31,337 nucleotides of DNA from an uncultured Clostridia bacterium (GTDB taxonomy: Bacteria; Bacillota; Clostridia; Christensenellales; UBA1242). Every line of letters begins with the position of its first letter. Position 1 is the first letter of the stretch. The notes beneath the pieces are model-generated. The model was not told the origin of the DNA and ran no database searches. It saw nothing but the letters and a program-made list of their open reading frames with translations. This document shows, in pieces, positions 23,641 to 31,337 of this stretch. A program made the translations under genes and the position numbers. The stretch lies in the NCBI GenBank assembly GCA_934778125.1, contig CAKVOF010000014.1, positions 1 through 31,337 on the forward strand, written 5' to 3'.

Positions 23641-25439
23641 TAATCTATTTTTAAAATTGAGATAAAGGCTTCACTTGGAATTTCAACTGAGCCTATTTTT
23701 CTCATCCTTTTTTTACCTCTTTTCTGTTTTTCAAGCAATTTCTTCTTTCTTGTTACATCGCCACCATAACACTTTGCTAGAACATCTTTTCTCAAAGCTT
23801 TAACAGTTTCTCTAGCGATAACTTTATTGCCGATACTTGCTTGAATAGGAACTTCAAATAGTTGCCTTGGAATGACTTCTTTCAATTTTTCAGCCAAGGC
23901 CCTTCCTCTTGAATAAGCCTTATCTTTATGAACTATTAAACTTAAAGCATCACATATTTCACCATTAAGCAAAATATCTAATTTAACCAAGTTGCTAGTT
24001 TCAAAACCAATTATTTCATAGTCCATACTAGCATAGCCATGAGATCTTGATTTTAATTCATCAAAAAAATCAAAAATAATCTCATTTAAAGGCATTTTAT
24101 AAATCAACTGACAACGTGATGCATCAAGATATTGCAAATCCTCATGCACACCACGTCTATCTTGACATAAATCCATTAAAGCACCAACATATTCAGGAGG
24201 TGTAAACATTGTTACCCTAACCATGGGTTCTTCAATATATGAAATTGTTTGGGGTTCTGGCAATTCTGAAGGGTTGCTAACCTCGACCATTTCTCCATCA
24301 GTTTTGTAAACATGATAACTAACACTTGGAGCGGTGGTTATAATATCTAAATCAAACTCTCTCTCTAACCTTTCTTGGATAATTTCCATATGAAGAAGCC
24401 CTAAAAATCCACATCTAAAGCCAAAACCTAACGCTTGAGATACTTCAGGAGTGTATTCTAACGATGCATCGTTTAATTTTAATTTTTCAAGTGCATCTTT
24501 AAGTTCGTTATATTTCGAGCCATCAACACAAAAAATTCCACTAAACACAACCGGCTTAACTTCTTTATATCCTGGAAGTGGCTCATCAGTTGGATTTAAT
24601 GCATTAGTTATTGTGTCTCCCACTTTTGTTTCATTAACATTTTTAATGCTTGCACAAATATAGCCAACGTCACCCGCACTTAGTTCATTAACTTCTTGTT
24701 GCTTTGGTGTGAAAATTCCTATTTCAGTTGTTTCGTATTCCGCATTAGTTGCAAAAAACTTAATTTTATCACCTTTTTTTATTTTACCATCAAAAATCCT
24801 AACTAGCGATACTGCACCTCTAAAGTTATCATAGTAACTATCAAAGATTAATGCTTTAAGTGGCTTATTTTCATCACCTTTTGGGGCTGGAATTGATTCT
24901 ATGATTTGATCTAAAACCTGATCGATATTTGTTCCATTTTTAGCACTAATAGCCGGAGCTTTATCAGCTGGAAGCCCTATAATATCTTCAATTTCTTTAC
25001 GAGCATTCTCAACATCAGCACTAGGCAAATCGATTTTGTTTATAATTGGCAATATATCCAAATTATTATCTAACGCTAGGTAAACGTTACTTAATGTTTG
25101 AGCCTCAACACCTTGGGTTGAATCAACTATTAAAAGTGCACTCTCACAAGCTGCAAGTGACCTAGAAACTTCATAGGTAAAATCTACATGCCCTGGAGTA
25201 TCTATTAAGTTTAAAGTATATTCTTCGCCTTTATAAGCGTATTTCATTGTGGTTGGAGTTAACTTGATTGTTATTCCCCTTTCACGTTCAATATCCATAC
25301 TATCTAAAAGTTGTTCACTCATATCTCGTTTTGCAACTGTATTTGTGAACTCCATTAACCTATCTGCTAGTGTACTTTTGCCATGATCAATATGTGCCAC
25401 AATGCAAAAATTTCTTATATGTTCCTGTCTGATACTCAT
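23640..25439 (-). CDS. lepA: Elongation factor 4 (LepA), ribosomal back-translocase GTPase
   Basis: A 599-residue translational GTPase that acts on mistranslocated or stalled ribosomes and affects 30S maturation. The GTPase motifs are all present: AHIDHGKST (G1), ERERGITIK (G2), DTPGH (G3), NKIDLP (G4) and SAKNG (G5). The C-terminal part has the LepA-specific domain ending in GKKRMRKIGSVEIPSEAFIS, with no EF-G domain IV. The ATG has GGAGAA 5 bases upstream and a strong promoter at 25464-25492. First gene of the lepA-hemW-(GNAT array) transcript. Length is normal. Confidence 0.97.
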   Translation of the reverse strand: MSIRQEHIRNFCIVAHIDHGKSTLADRLMEFTNTVAKRDMSEQLLDSMDIERERGITIKLTPTTMKYAYKGEEYTLNLIDTPGHVDFTYEVSRSLAACESALLIVDSTQGVEAQTLSNVYLALDNNLDILPIINKIDLPSADVENARKEIEDIIGLPADKAPAISAKNGTNIDQVLDQIIESIPAPKGDENKPLKALIFDSYYDNFRGAVSLVRIFDGKIKKGDKIKFFATNAEYETTEIGIFTPKQQEVNELSAGDVGYICASIKNVNETKVGDTITNALNPTDEPLPGYKEVKPVVFSGIFCVDGSKYNELKDALEKLKLNDASLEYTPEVSQALGFGFRCGFLGLLHMEIIQERLEREFDLDIITTAPSVSYHVYKTDGEMVEVSNPSELPEPQTISYIEEPMVRVTMFTPPEYVGALMDLCQDRRGVHEDLQYLDASRCQLIYKMPLNEIIFDFFDELKSRSHGYASMDYEIIGFETSNLVKLDILLNGEICDALSLIVHKDKAYSRGRALAEKLKEVIPRQLFEVPIQASIGNKVIARETVKALRKDVLAKCYGGDVTRKKKLLEKQKRGKKRMRKIGSVEIPSEAFISILKID

Positions 25440-25463
25440 ATATTTCTCCGATAAATAATATTA

Positions 25464-25492
25464 ATTATATATATTTACATTTGAAAATGCAA
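25464..25492 (-). promoter_or_regulatory. Sigma-A promoter of lepA-hemW
   Basis: The minus strand has TTGCAT, a 17-base spacer and TATAAT, about 25 bases before the lepA start. It is the only good minus-strand promoter in the lepA upstream region. Confidence 0.7.
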
Positions 25493-25734
25493 TAATTTTT
25501 AAATTATCTCTTTTAGTTTATTCATTTTTATCAGCTTAAATTTAAAACAAAGTTTAAAAAAAAATACAATGTGAAACAATAAAAACACACATCTTTTGTT
25601 GTTATACTTAAAAATTTTAAAAAAACACTAGCATTTTTTGTAAAAATATGCTACGCTTAAAACAGAAATTATCCGTGTACTATTGCAGTTTAGCTAAATT
25701 AACATAAAAATAAATTGAATTTATAAGTCATTAA
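25493..25734. other. AT-rich intergenic region between divergent lepA and the GDPD-like gene
   Basis: No gene is seen here. It contains one imperfect hairpin at 25629-25653 (TAGCAT and ATGCTA arms continued by T/A pairs) with no T-run on the plus side. I found no convincing plus-strand promoter for the GDPD-like gene. Confidence 0.5.
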
Positions 25735-26781
25735 ATGGCTTTGGGATATTATATAATGAGTAAAAAAAGTGATAGCAAACCTGCCACTAATGTTTCTACC
25801 ACACACAAAATAGTTGGCAGTAAAAAGAACGACGTTCAAAAAAGAACAGCAAACAAAAACATAGTTAAAAACAACTTAAATGTTGATAAAAATATAAAAA
25901 GCAATTTAAATAAAAATGAAAATGATGCGCTAGCAGAAAGTCAAGATTCTGTTTTTTCAGTTGAATACAAAGAAAAAGCAACTGAGTTTAGTTTAAACAC
26001 TAAGATTTCTAAGTTGAAAAATTTAGATGAATATTTTTCTATTAAACAAAATGAATGGCTTTTACAAAAACATATTGCAAGATACGGAGTTTGCGATGAA
26101 GACACTCCTGAAAACTCATTAAAAGCTTATGAAAATGCAATCAAAGAAAACTATGCAATTTTAATTAGCGTTCAAATGCTAAAGGATGGCAATATAGTTT
26201 GTTATAAAGATAAAACTTTAGGAAAACTATCAAAAGATGGCTATATTACTAATCTTAATTTTGATGAAGTGAAAGACTTACACATTCTAAATTCTATCTA
26301 TACCCCACCGACCTTAATTGAAGCTTTAGATAAAATTGCTAATAGAACTGAGATTATAATTGAGATATTTAATGAAGGGATTGTTGGCAAAATGGAAGAA
26401 AATATTTTAAAAATATTAGAACCATATTGCAAAAAATATAATTGCTATAACAATGTTGCAGTGATGAGTATGAATCCATATTCAATAAACTGGTTTTATA
26501 ATGTTGCACCTTGGTTTACAAGAATAATCAAAAGTTGCGGGTTTAAAGCAACAAAAGTTTATGCAAATATTAAAACCTCAAAATTAAAAAAATTAAAATT
26601 CATTAAAATGTGTCATTCAGACTTTACTTGTTACAACGCTAAGGATTTACCTAATAAATATGTTAAAAAAGGCAAACCAATTGGCGTGATTGCTTATAAT
26701 GTTTCATCACAAGAACAATACAATAATATTTTAAAATATGCAGACAATGTTATTTTTTCTGGGTTTACCCCAACCATATAG
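25735..26781 (+). CDS. Glycerophosphodiester phosphodiesterase-fold protein lacking catalytic residues
   Basis: The only plus-strand gene: 348 residues from ATG 25735, or 341 from ATG 25756 (MSKKSD); neither has a strong ribosome binding site. Residues 1 to about 90 are Lys/Asn-rich and probably disordered. From about 110 the sequence follows the GDPD TIM barrel: IARYG...PENSLKAYENAI, KDGNIVCYKDKTL, SKDGYI, PPTLIEALD and IIIEIFNEG. The active-site residues are changed, however. The catalytic His and Arg of the family's AHRG motif are Arg116 and Tyr117, the metal-binding Glu and Asp are Leu143 and Ser145, and the second His is Lys158; only Glu210 remains. It is unlikely to hydrolyse glycerophosphodiesters; a binding or regulatory role is inference. 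No signal peptide or membrane segment is visible. It ends before a bidirectional terminator. Confidence 0.8.
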   Translation: MALGYYIMSKKSDSKPATNVSTTHKIVGSKKNDVQKRTANKNIVKNNLNVDKNIKSNLNKNENDALAESQDSVFSVEYKEKATEFSLNTKISKLKNLDEYFSIKQNEWLLQKHIARYGVCDEDTPENSLKAYENAIKENYAILISVQMLKDGNIVCYKDKTLGKLSKDGYITNLNFDEVKDLHILNSIYTPPTLIEALDKIANRTEIIIEIFNEGIVGKMEENILKILEPYCKKYNCYNNVAVMSMNPYSINWFYNVAPWFTRIIKSCGFKATKVYANIKTSKLKKLKFIKMCHSDFTCYNAKDLPNKYVKKGKPIGVIAYNVSSQEQYNNILKYADNVIFSGFTPTI

Positions 26782-26854
26782 TTAAGATAATTAATTTTAA
26801 TTCTAAGATTGTCTTAAAAAAAAACTTTAACTTAATAATTTAATTAAAATGAAT

Positions 26855-26896
26855 AAAAAAACAACTTTAATATTTATACATTAAAGTTGTTTTTTC
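26855..26896. terminator. Bidirectional terminator between convergent genes
   Basis: ACAACTTTAAT (26861-26871) and ATTAAAGTTGT (26880-26890) form a perfect 11-bp stem with an A-run on the left and a T-run on the right. It serves both the plus-strand GDPD-like gene and the minus-strand dnaG operon. Confidence 0.88.
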
Positions 26897-26927
26897 TTTA
26901 TATATAGCCATTTTTTAATATTTATAA

Positions 26928-27635
26928 TTATTCACTCAATATAATTCTTCTACATTGCTCGCATTGAATATATTTGTTATTTTTCAACACATCTGCTTTA
27001 CCCTTAGGCACTTCCATTCCACATCCACCACATAGAATTGAAGTTCCTATCATTTTCACTTTAACAAATACAGGGAAAATGCCATCATTTTTAATGACTT
27101 TGTATTTTTCAAAAACATCTGGATTTATGCTTTTTTCTAAAATTTTTTGTTGTTTTTTCAACTCTTCAATCTTAGGTTCTATTTCTGAAACTTTGTTGCT
27201 ATAATTTTCCTTTGCTTCTTTATGCTTTGCCCTAGCCTTAATTGCGTTATTCTTTGTTTGTTCAAAACCTTTAAGTAAATCTCTTATTTTAGTAATAATA
27301 ATATTTATATTCCTCTCAACCATAAAAAGTTTACTGCTTAATGTATTTGCTTGAACTAGACTAGCATCAATATCATCTATGGATTCTTTATCAGAAATCT
27401 TCTCATTAATTAATTTTTGAATATCCTTAGACAAAGAATTATATTCACTTTTTAAATTATTATATTCGTTTAATAAACCTTTTCCTTCATTTTCTAACGC
27501 AACACTCTTATTTTGCGCATCTTTAACAAATGCAATCATTTTATTCATCACATTTTTTTCTTCTAGATTATTTTTTTCTCTTTCTAATTTAAAAATTTGT
27601 GCATCTAATCTTTGATATTCTATAATTTCTTTCAT
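26928..27635 (-). CDS. Coiled-coil protein with C4 zinc ribbon (CT398/DUF164-like)
   Basis: A 235-residue protein. Residues about 1-175 are an almost continuous Glu/Lys/Asn-rich coiled coil (two long antiparallel helices in known relatives). The C-terminus is a zinc ribbon with Cys202-x2-Cys205 and Cys225-x2-Cys228 (CGGCG...CEQC). Family members are widespread, often near rpoD or the Nif3-like gene in Clostridia, and have been linked to RNA polymerase or flagellar export in other phyla; the function here is unknown. It starts 2 bases after the trmK stop and is the last gene of dnaG-rpoD-trmK. The Nif3-like gene often found between trmK and this gene is absent. Length is typical. Confidence 0.87.
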   Translation of the reverse strand: MKEIIEYQRLDAQIFKLEREKNNLEEKNVMNKMIAFVKDAQNKSVALENEGKGLLNEYNNLKSEYNSLSKDIQKLINEKISDKESIDDIDASLVQANTLSSKLFMVERNINIIITKIRDLLKGFEQTKNNAIKARAKHKEAKENYSNKVSEIEPKIEELKKQQKILEKSINPDVFEKYKVIKNDGIFPVFVKVKMIGTSILCGGCGMEVPKGKADVLKNNKYIQCEQCRRIILSE

Positions 27636-27637
27636 CT

Positions 27638-28333
27638 TTATACCCCCAGATATTTTTTTATCATTGCTATATAATTTAGTATTTTTTTACTTTCCGTGTA
27701 ACATTCATCAGATAAATTATTAATATACTTACATATTTTACTTTCCAAATAATTAATATAATTAACAAAATCAGGATTTGGTCTACTCACATTCAAATAG
27801 TTATTTTTTCCAAAGTAAAGGTTAATTTCACTACTTTCTTTATTTACTTCATTGGTGTCAGAACAAACTTCAGCTTTCACAACATTATAAAATTTATCAT
27901 CTTGGATTATTTTATCAAAAACAATATTATAACCATTTTTAATCAAGTATTTTTTCATATCAACTTCATTTCTTTGAGGTTGCAATATTAAAGAACTAAA
28001 TTTATTTTTTGAATTACTTAAAATCTTAATTATTTCTAAACCACCCATTCCAGATATAATTACCTGTTCAATTTTATCTTCATCATTAATAACTGATAAT
28101 CCATCACCAACTTGCATTGCATAATCAACCACACCCATACTATCGAGAAGATTCTTTGCCTTAAGAACACATTTTTCACTTATATCAGAAATAATTGCAA
28201 AATCAATCTTTTTATCAATAAAAAGTTTCGCTATTATTTTACCGTGGTCACACCCAATATCACAAACCCTTCTTTTATCAACAAGATTTACAATCTCTTG
28301 CATTCTTTTAGATATCTTAACATCGTTATTCAT
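27638..28333 (-). CDS. trmK: tRNA (adenine22-N1)-methyltransferase TrmK
   Basis: A 231-residue class I SAM-dependent methyltransferase that makes m1A22 in tRNAs, mostly of Gram-positives. The SAM loop is VCDIGCDHGKI (about 23-33), followed by the family's ISGMGG and LILQPQRNE motifs. The C-terminal helices (YLESKICKYINNL) form the coiled-coil expected from TrmK structures. The ATG has GTGGAG 5 bases upstream and starts 2 bases after the rpoD stop. The rpoD-trmK (sigA-yqfN) order is the one in Bacillus. Confidence 0.92.
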   Translation of the reverse strand: MNNDVKISKRMQEIVNLVDKRRVCDIGCDHGKIIAKLFIDKKIDFAIISDISEKCVLKAKNLLDSMGVVDYAMQVGDGLSVINDEDKIEQVIISGMGGLEIIKILSNSKNKFSSLILQPQRNEVDMKKYLIKNGYNIVFDKIIQDDKFYNVVKAEVCSDTNEVNKESSEINLYFGKNNYLNVSRPNPDFVNYINYLESKICKYINNLSDECYTESKKILNYIAMIKKYLGV

Positions 28334-28335
28334 TT

Positions 28336-29391
28336 TTACTCCACATAGTCGTGAAGTTTTTTGCTACGATTTGGGTGACGCAATTTTCTTAGCGCTTTTG
28401 CCTCTATTTGCCTAATTCTCTCTCTAGTTACATTAAATTCTCTTCCAACTTCTTCCAAAGTCCTTGGGTGAGAATCATCTAATCCGTACCTCAATCTAAT
28501 TACTTTTTGTTCTCTTGGAGTCAATGTTTCAATAACAGCCATTAATTGGGCGCGCAACAAATGCTGAGATGCGTTATCACTTGGGGAACTAATTGATTCA
28601 TCTTCCACAAAGTCTGAAATTTTACTTTCTTCTTCTTCACCCACAGGACTTTCAAGCGACACTGGATCTTGTGCAATTTTTTGAATCTCACAAACTCTTT
28701 GCTCTGTTATTCCCATTCTCTCTGCAATTTCAGCATTTGAAGGATCCCTTCCTAATTCTTGCATTAATTGCTTGCTAACACGCGAAAGTTTATGAATTGT
28801 TTCAACCATATGGACAGGAATTCTTATAGTTCTTGCTTGGTCAGCAATCGCCCTTGTGATTGCTTGACGAATCCACCAAGTTGCGTAAGTTGAAAATCTA
28901 AAACCTTTTGTGTAATCAAATTTTTCTACCGCCTTTAATAATCCTAGATTTCCCTCTTGAATTAAGTCCAAAAACTGCATACTACTTCTATTAACATATT
29001 TTTTAGCAATACTAACAACCAACTTTAAGTTTCTTTCCGACAACTCTTTTTTAGCAAATTCATCGCCCTCTTGAATTCTTTTTGCCAATTCAATTTCTTG
29101 GTCACTTGTTAGAAGTTGGACCGTTCCAATGTCTTTTAAGTATACCTTAACAGGATCATCAACTTTAACATTGCTGATAATTTCTTTTAGTTCTTCATCT
29201 TTAATTATAACATCTTCAGACTCTTCAATAGAAATTCCTTCTTCTTGAATAATGTCCAAAATCTTTTTTAATTCTTCATTTGATAAATCAAACTTAATAA
29301 GTTTAGCACCAATTTCATCTTCCGTTATAGAACCAGTTTTGCTTGCTTGCTTTATTATTGATTTCACTTCATTATCTAGCTCAATATCCAT
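28336..29391 (-). CDS. rpoD: RNA polymerase primary sigma factor (SigA/RpoD)
   Basis: The housekeeping sigma factor, 351 residues. After a short region 1.1 (about 1-75) come region 1.2 (DPVKVYLKDIGTVQLLT) and region 2 with NLKLVVSIAKKY, LDLIQEGNLGLLKAVEKFDY and GFRFSTYATWWIRQAI (-10 recognition and melting). Region 3 follows with RIPVHMVETIHKL, and region 4 with LTPREQKVIRLRYGL and TLEEVGREFNVTRERIRQIEAKALRKLRHP (-35 recognition). The ATG begins one base after the dnaG stop, with AAAGGAAAC inside the end of dnaG as ribosome binding site. The many TTGACA/TATAAT-like promoters in the window fit this factor. Confidence 0.98.
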   Translation of the reverse strand: MDIELDNEVKSIIKQASKTGSITEDEIGAKLIKFDLSNEELKKILDIIQEEGISIEESEDVIIKDEELKEIISNVKVDDPVKVYLKDIGTVQLLTSDQEIELAKRIQEGDEFAKKELSERNLKLVVSIAKKYVNRSSMQFLDLIQEGNLGLLKAVEKFDYTKGFRFSTYATWWIRQAITRAIADQARTIRIPVHMVETIHKLSRVSKQLMQELGRDPSNAEIAERMGITEQRVCEIQKIAQDPVSLESPVGEEEESKISDFVEDESISSPSDNASQHLLRAQLMAVIETLTPREQKVIRLRYGLDDSHPRTLEEVGREFNVTRERIRQIEAKALRKLRHPNRSKKLHDYVE

Positions 29392-29392
29392 A

Positions 29393-31171
29393 TTAGTTTC
29401 CTTTTATCTTAATTGTAATTTCTTGTAATTTTTTTCTTAGCTCTCGCCTTTCATCTAAATCACTCGTTGCATTAATTTGCTGCATCAAATCTTTTTGTTT
29501 CTTAGCTAGTCCAGCATTCATTAATATTTTAATACAATCTTTATAATAACTTTCATTTTCCTCAGACTCAATGAAATTATAATTTATAACATTATATATA
29601 TCAATATTATTTTCATCTTCAAATAAATCAAAAACTGAACTAACCAACACTCTTTTATTGTTCTTATTTTGTTCACTCATATAATTATATAATTGAACAT
29701 AATCAGGATTAAAGATATTTTCCGCTATTTCATCATCGAAATATGCATACTCTTTTTTATGAAGCAAACTTGCCAAAACAAAAACAACAGCTTTAACATA
29801 TGCATTATCTTTTTTAATTTCATACTCTTGTTCTTTAATAGAATTCACATCTTCATCTTCTTGAGCGTTTACCAAGGTGTCGATATCATTTTTTAGAACC
29901 GATATAGACACATTCGCCAAGTTGCTTATTATTTTCAAATATATCTCTTGTTCACTTTGGGTTTGTAACTGTTTAACAACATTCAACGATTCTTTAATAA
30001 ATTTTGTTTTCTCTTCAACTCTATTTATGTTATACAAGTCGGAATAATAATAAATTAAATACTCAATCCAAAATTTTGCATTTTGAACCAAGTTTTCATA
30101 TTCTTTTTTGCCATATTTTAACACAAATTCATCAGGATCTACTCCAGCGGGTAAACTAGCAACATAAACACTTAACCCGTTCTTAACTAGTATTTCTAAA
30201 CTTCTAAGCGTTGCTTTCTTACCAGCACCATCGCCATCAAAGCAAACAACAACTTTATCACTAAACTTTTTTATTTCCTTTGCATGTTGTGGAGTTAATG
30301 CTGTTCCCAAACAAGCTACAGCGTTTCTTACACCATTTTTATATAATGAAATAACATCCATTTGTCCTTCAACAATAATGACTTCATTCAATTCATTGTT
30401 TTGTTTTAACTTTTTAATATTGTTTATATTATAAACACATTTACTTTTGTCAAACACTATTGTTTGAGCGGTATTTTTATATTTTGCAAAGTCAGCATTC
30501 TCTAATAACCTTGCACTAAAACCAACAACATCACCAAATGAGTTTATAATTGGAAATACCAACCTTTTACATTGAGGATCATAATATCCACTAGAATTAG
30601 CCCTTTTTTCAATAACGCCAGCATCTATCATTTCTTGGATAGAATAACCTAATCCTTTAAGATACGTGATAAGTTCGTCCCAACCCAAGCTATAACCTAT
30701 GCCAAAAGTTTTAACTGTTTGAATATCTAATTTTCTTTTCTCAATATATGCCAAAGCCGGTTTTGCTTGAGGCAAATTAAGATTTTTAAAATAATATCTT
30801 GCAGTATCATTAAGAACTTTTAACGCTCGTTCTTTTTTCTTTTTATTCATAACAACATTTTCATCGTTAGTAAATTCGGGGATTTCCATATTAGCATTTT
30901 TAGCCAGTATAACGCAAGCATCATAAAAATCACAATTTTCAATTTTTTCAACAAACTTTATAACATCACCACTAGCGCCACAACCAAAGCAATGATAATA
31001 TTGCTCATACTCGTTAATAGCAAATGATGGTGTTTTTTCAAAGTGAAACGGACAACACCCCCACCACGTTTTTCCCTTCTTTTGCATATTGCAATACTTT
31101 GATACAACAGAAATTATATTATTATTGCTTTTAAGTTCATTTATCCAATTGCTTGAAAAACCCTTATTCAA
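29393..31171 (-). CDS. dnaG: DNA primase DnaG
   Basis: A 592-residue primase that makes RNA primers at the replication fork. The N-terminal CHC2 zinc finger has Cys40-x2-His43 and Cys61-x2-Cys64 (CPFH...CFGC). The RNA polymerase core and Toprim domain follow, with EVIIVEGQMDVISLY and VVVCFDGDGAGKKA as the metal-binding acidic motifs. The C-terminal 150 or so residues form the helicase-binding region. The start is TTG at 31171, with GGGG 8 bases upstream. An out-of-frame ATG at 31178 lies too near that site and opens only four codons. First of the dnaG-rpoD-trmK-zinc-ribbon unit, the macromolecular-synthesis arrangement of Bacillota. Confidence 0.96.
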   Translation of the reverse strand: MNKGFSSNWINELKSNNNIISVVSKYCNMQKKGKTWWGCCPFHFEKTPSFAINEYEQYYHCFGCGASGDVIKFVEKIENCDFYDACVILAKNANMEIPEFTNDENVVMNKKKKERALKVLNDTARYYFKNLNLPQAKPALAYIEKRKLDIQTVKTFGIGYSLGWDELITYLKGLGYSIQEMIDAGVIEKRANSSGYYDPQCKRLVFPIINSFGDVVGFSARLLENADFAKYKNTAQTIVFDKSKCVYNINNIKKLKQNNELNEVIIVEGQMDVISLYKNGVRNAVACLGTALTPQHAKEIKKFSDKVVVCFDGDGAGKKATLRSLEILVKNGLSVYVASLPAGVDPDEFVLKYGKKEYENLVQNAKFWIEYLIYYYSDLYNINRVEEKTKFIKESLNVVKQLQTQSEQEIYLKIISNLANVSISVLKNDIDTLVNAQEDEDVNSIKEQEYEIKKDNAYVKAVVFVLASLLHKKEYAYFDDEIAENIFNPDYVQLYNYMSEQNKNNKRVLVSSVFDLFEDENNIDIYNVINYNFIESEENESYYKDCIKILMNAGLAKKQKDLMQQINATSDLDERRELRKKLQEITIKIKGN

Positions 31172-31337
31172 AATTCATACCCCGTTTTATCATTAGATTT
31201 TAAAACATATCCACTTATTATAATACAAGTTTACCCCTATGATTCCTTTATTTTAGTGAAAATAAATAAAGTTTTATTCTTTTAAAATATTAAGTTATAA
31301 TCACTTGGATTTTCCAATCAAATCTGCATTCTGTATT
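31172..31337. other. Region upstream of dnaG at the window edge
   Basis: AT-rich and without a gene. A TATAAT lies about 35-45 bases before the dnaG start (minus strand) but has no convincing -35 at 16-18 bases, so a promoter is likely but not well defined. The feature upstream is outside the window. Confidence 0.4.

Overview
This is a low-GC, AT-rich bacterial chromosome segment that reads as Bacillota (Firmicutes), most likely an uncultured gut-type Clostridia relative. The evidence is the gene order (dnaG-rpoD-trmK; lepA-hemW-...-hrcA-grpE-dnaK-dnaJ-...-rsmE-mtaB-...-rpsU; pcrA-ligA), a CIRCE/HrcA heat-shock operator, A/T-rich sigma-A promoters close to TTGACA-N17-TATAAT, and purine-rich ribosome binding sites. 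TGA is used as a stop (mtaB), so the code is standard and not mycoplasmal. The exact lineage cannot be fixed from the sequence.

All genes except one lie on the minus strand, so transcription runs from high to low coordinates. From the right: (1) 31171-26928, the replication/transcription operon dnaG, rpoD, trmK and a zinc-ribbon coiled-coil protein, ended by a bidirectional terminator. (2) 25735-26781, a lone plus-strand gene for a glycerophosphodiesterase-fold protein that has lost its catalytic residues. (3) 25439-22507, lepA-hemW, followed by a tandem array of four diverged GNAT-type acetyltransferase paralogues (22474-19808) with a promoter inside the end of hemW and a terminator after the last copy. 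(4) 19547-14859, the heat-shock operon hrcA-grpE-dnaK-dnaJ, with a consensus promoter, CIRCE and terminator. (5) 14582-6335, two long secreted-protein genes: a 2054-residue membrane-anchored subtilisin-like protease with leucine-rich and InlB-type repeats, and a 591-residue lipoprotein made of Ig-like and related modules. An 80-bp hairpin element lies between them. (6) 6242-3615, rsmE-mtaB-HIT and rpsU, with rpsU having its own perfect promoter. (7) 3473-1, a small unrecognised gene, pcrA, and the 5' part of ligA running off the window.

The core housekeeping order is the one known from Bacillus and Clostridia, but it is broken at two points by accessory material: the GNAT array between hemW and hrcA, and the protease/lipoprotein pair between dnaJ and rsmE, where prmA usually sits. 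These two cargo sites, the degenerate glycerophosphodiesterase and the hairpin element are the parts worth following up. I saw no rRNA, tRNA, CRISPR array, riboswitch, prophage or intact transposase. No clear new defence or biosynthetic system is evident; the most unusual items are the protease architecture, the GNAT array and the pseudoenzyme.
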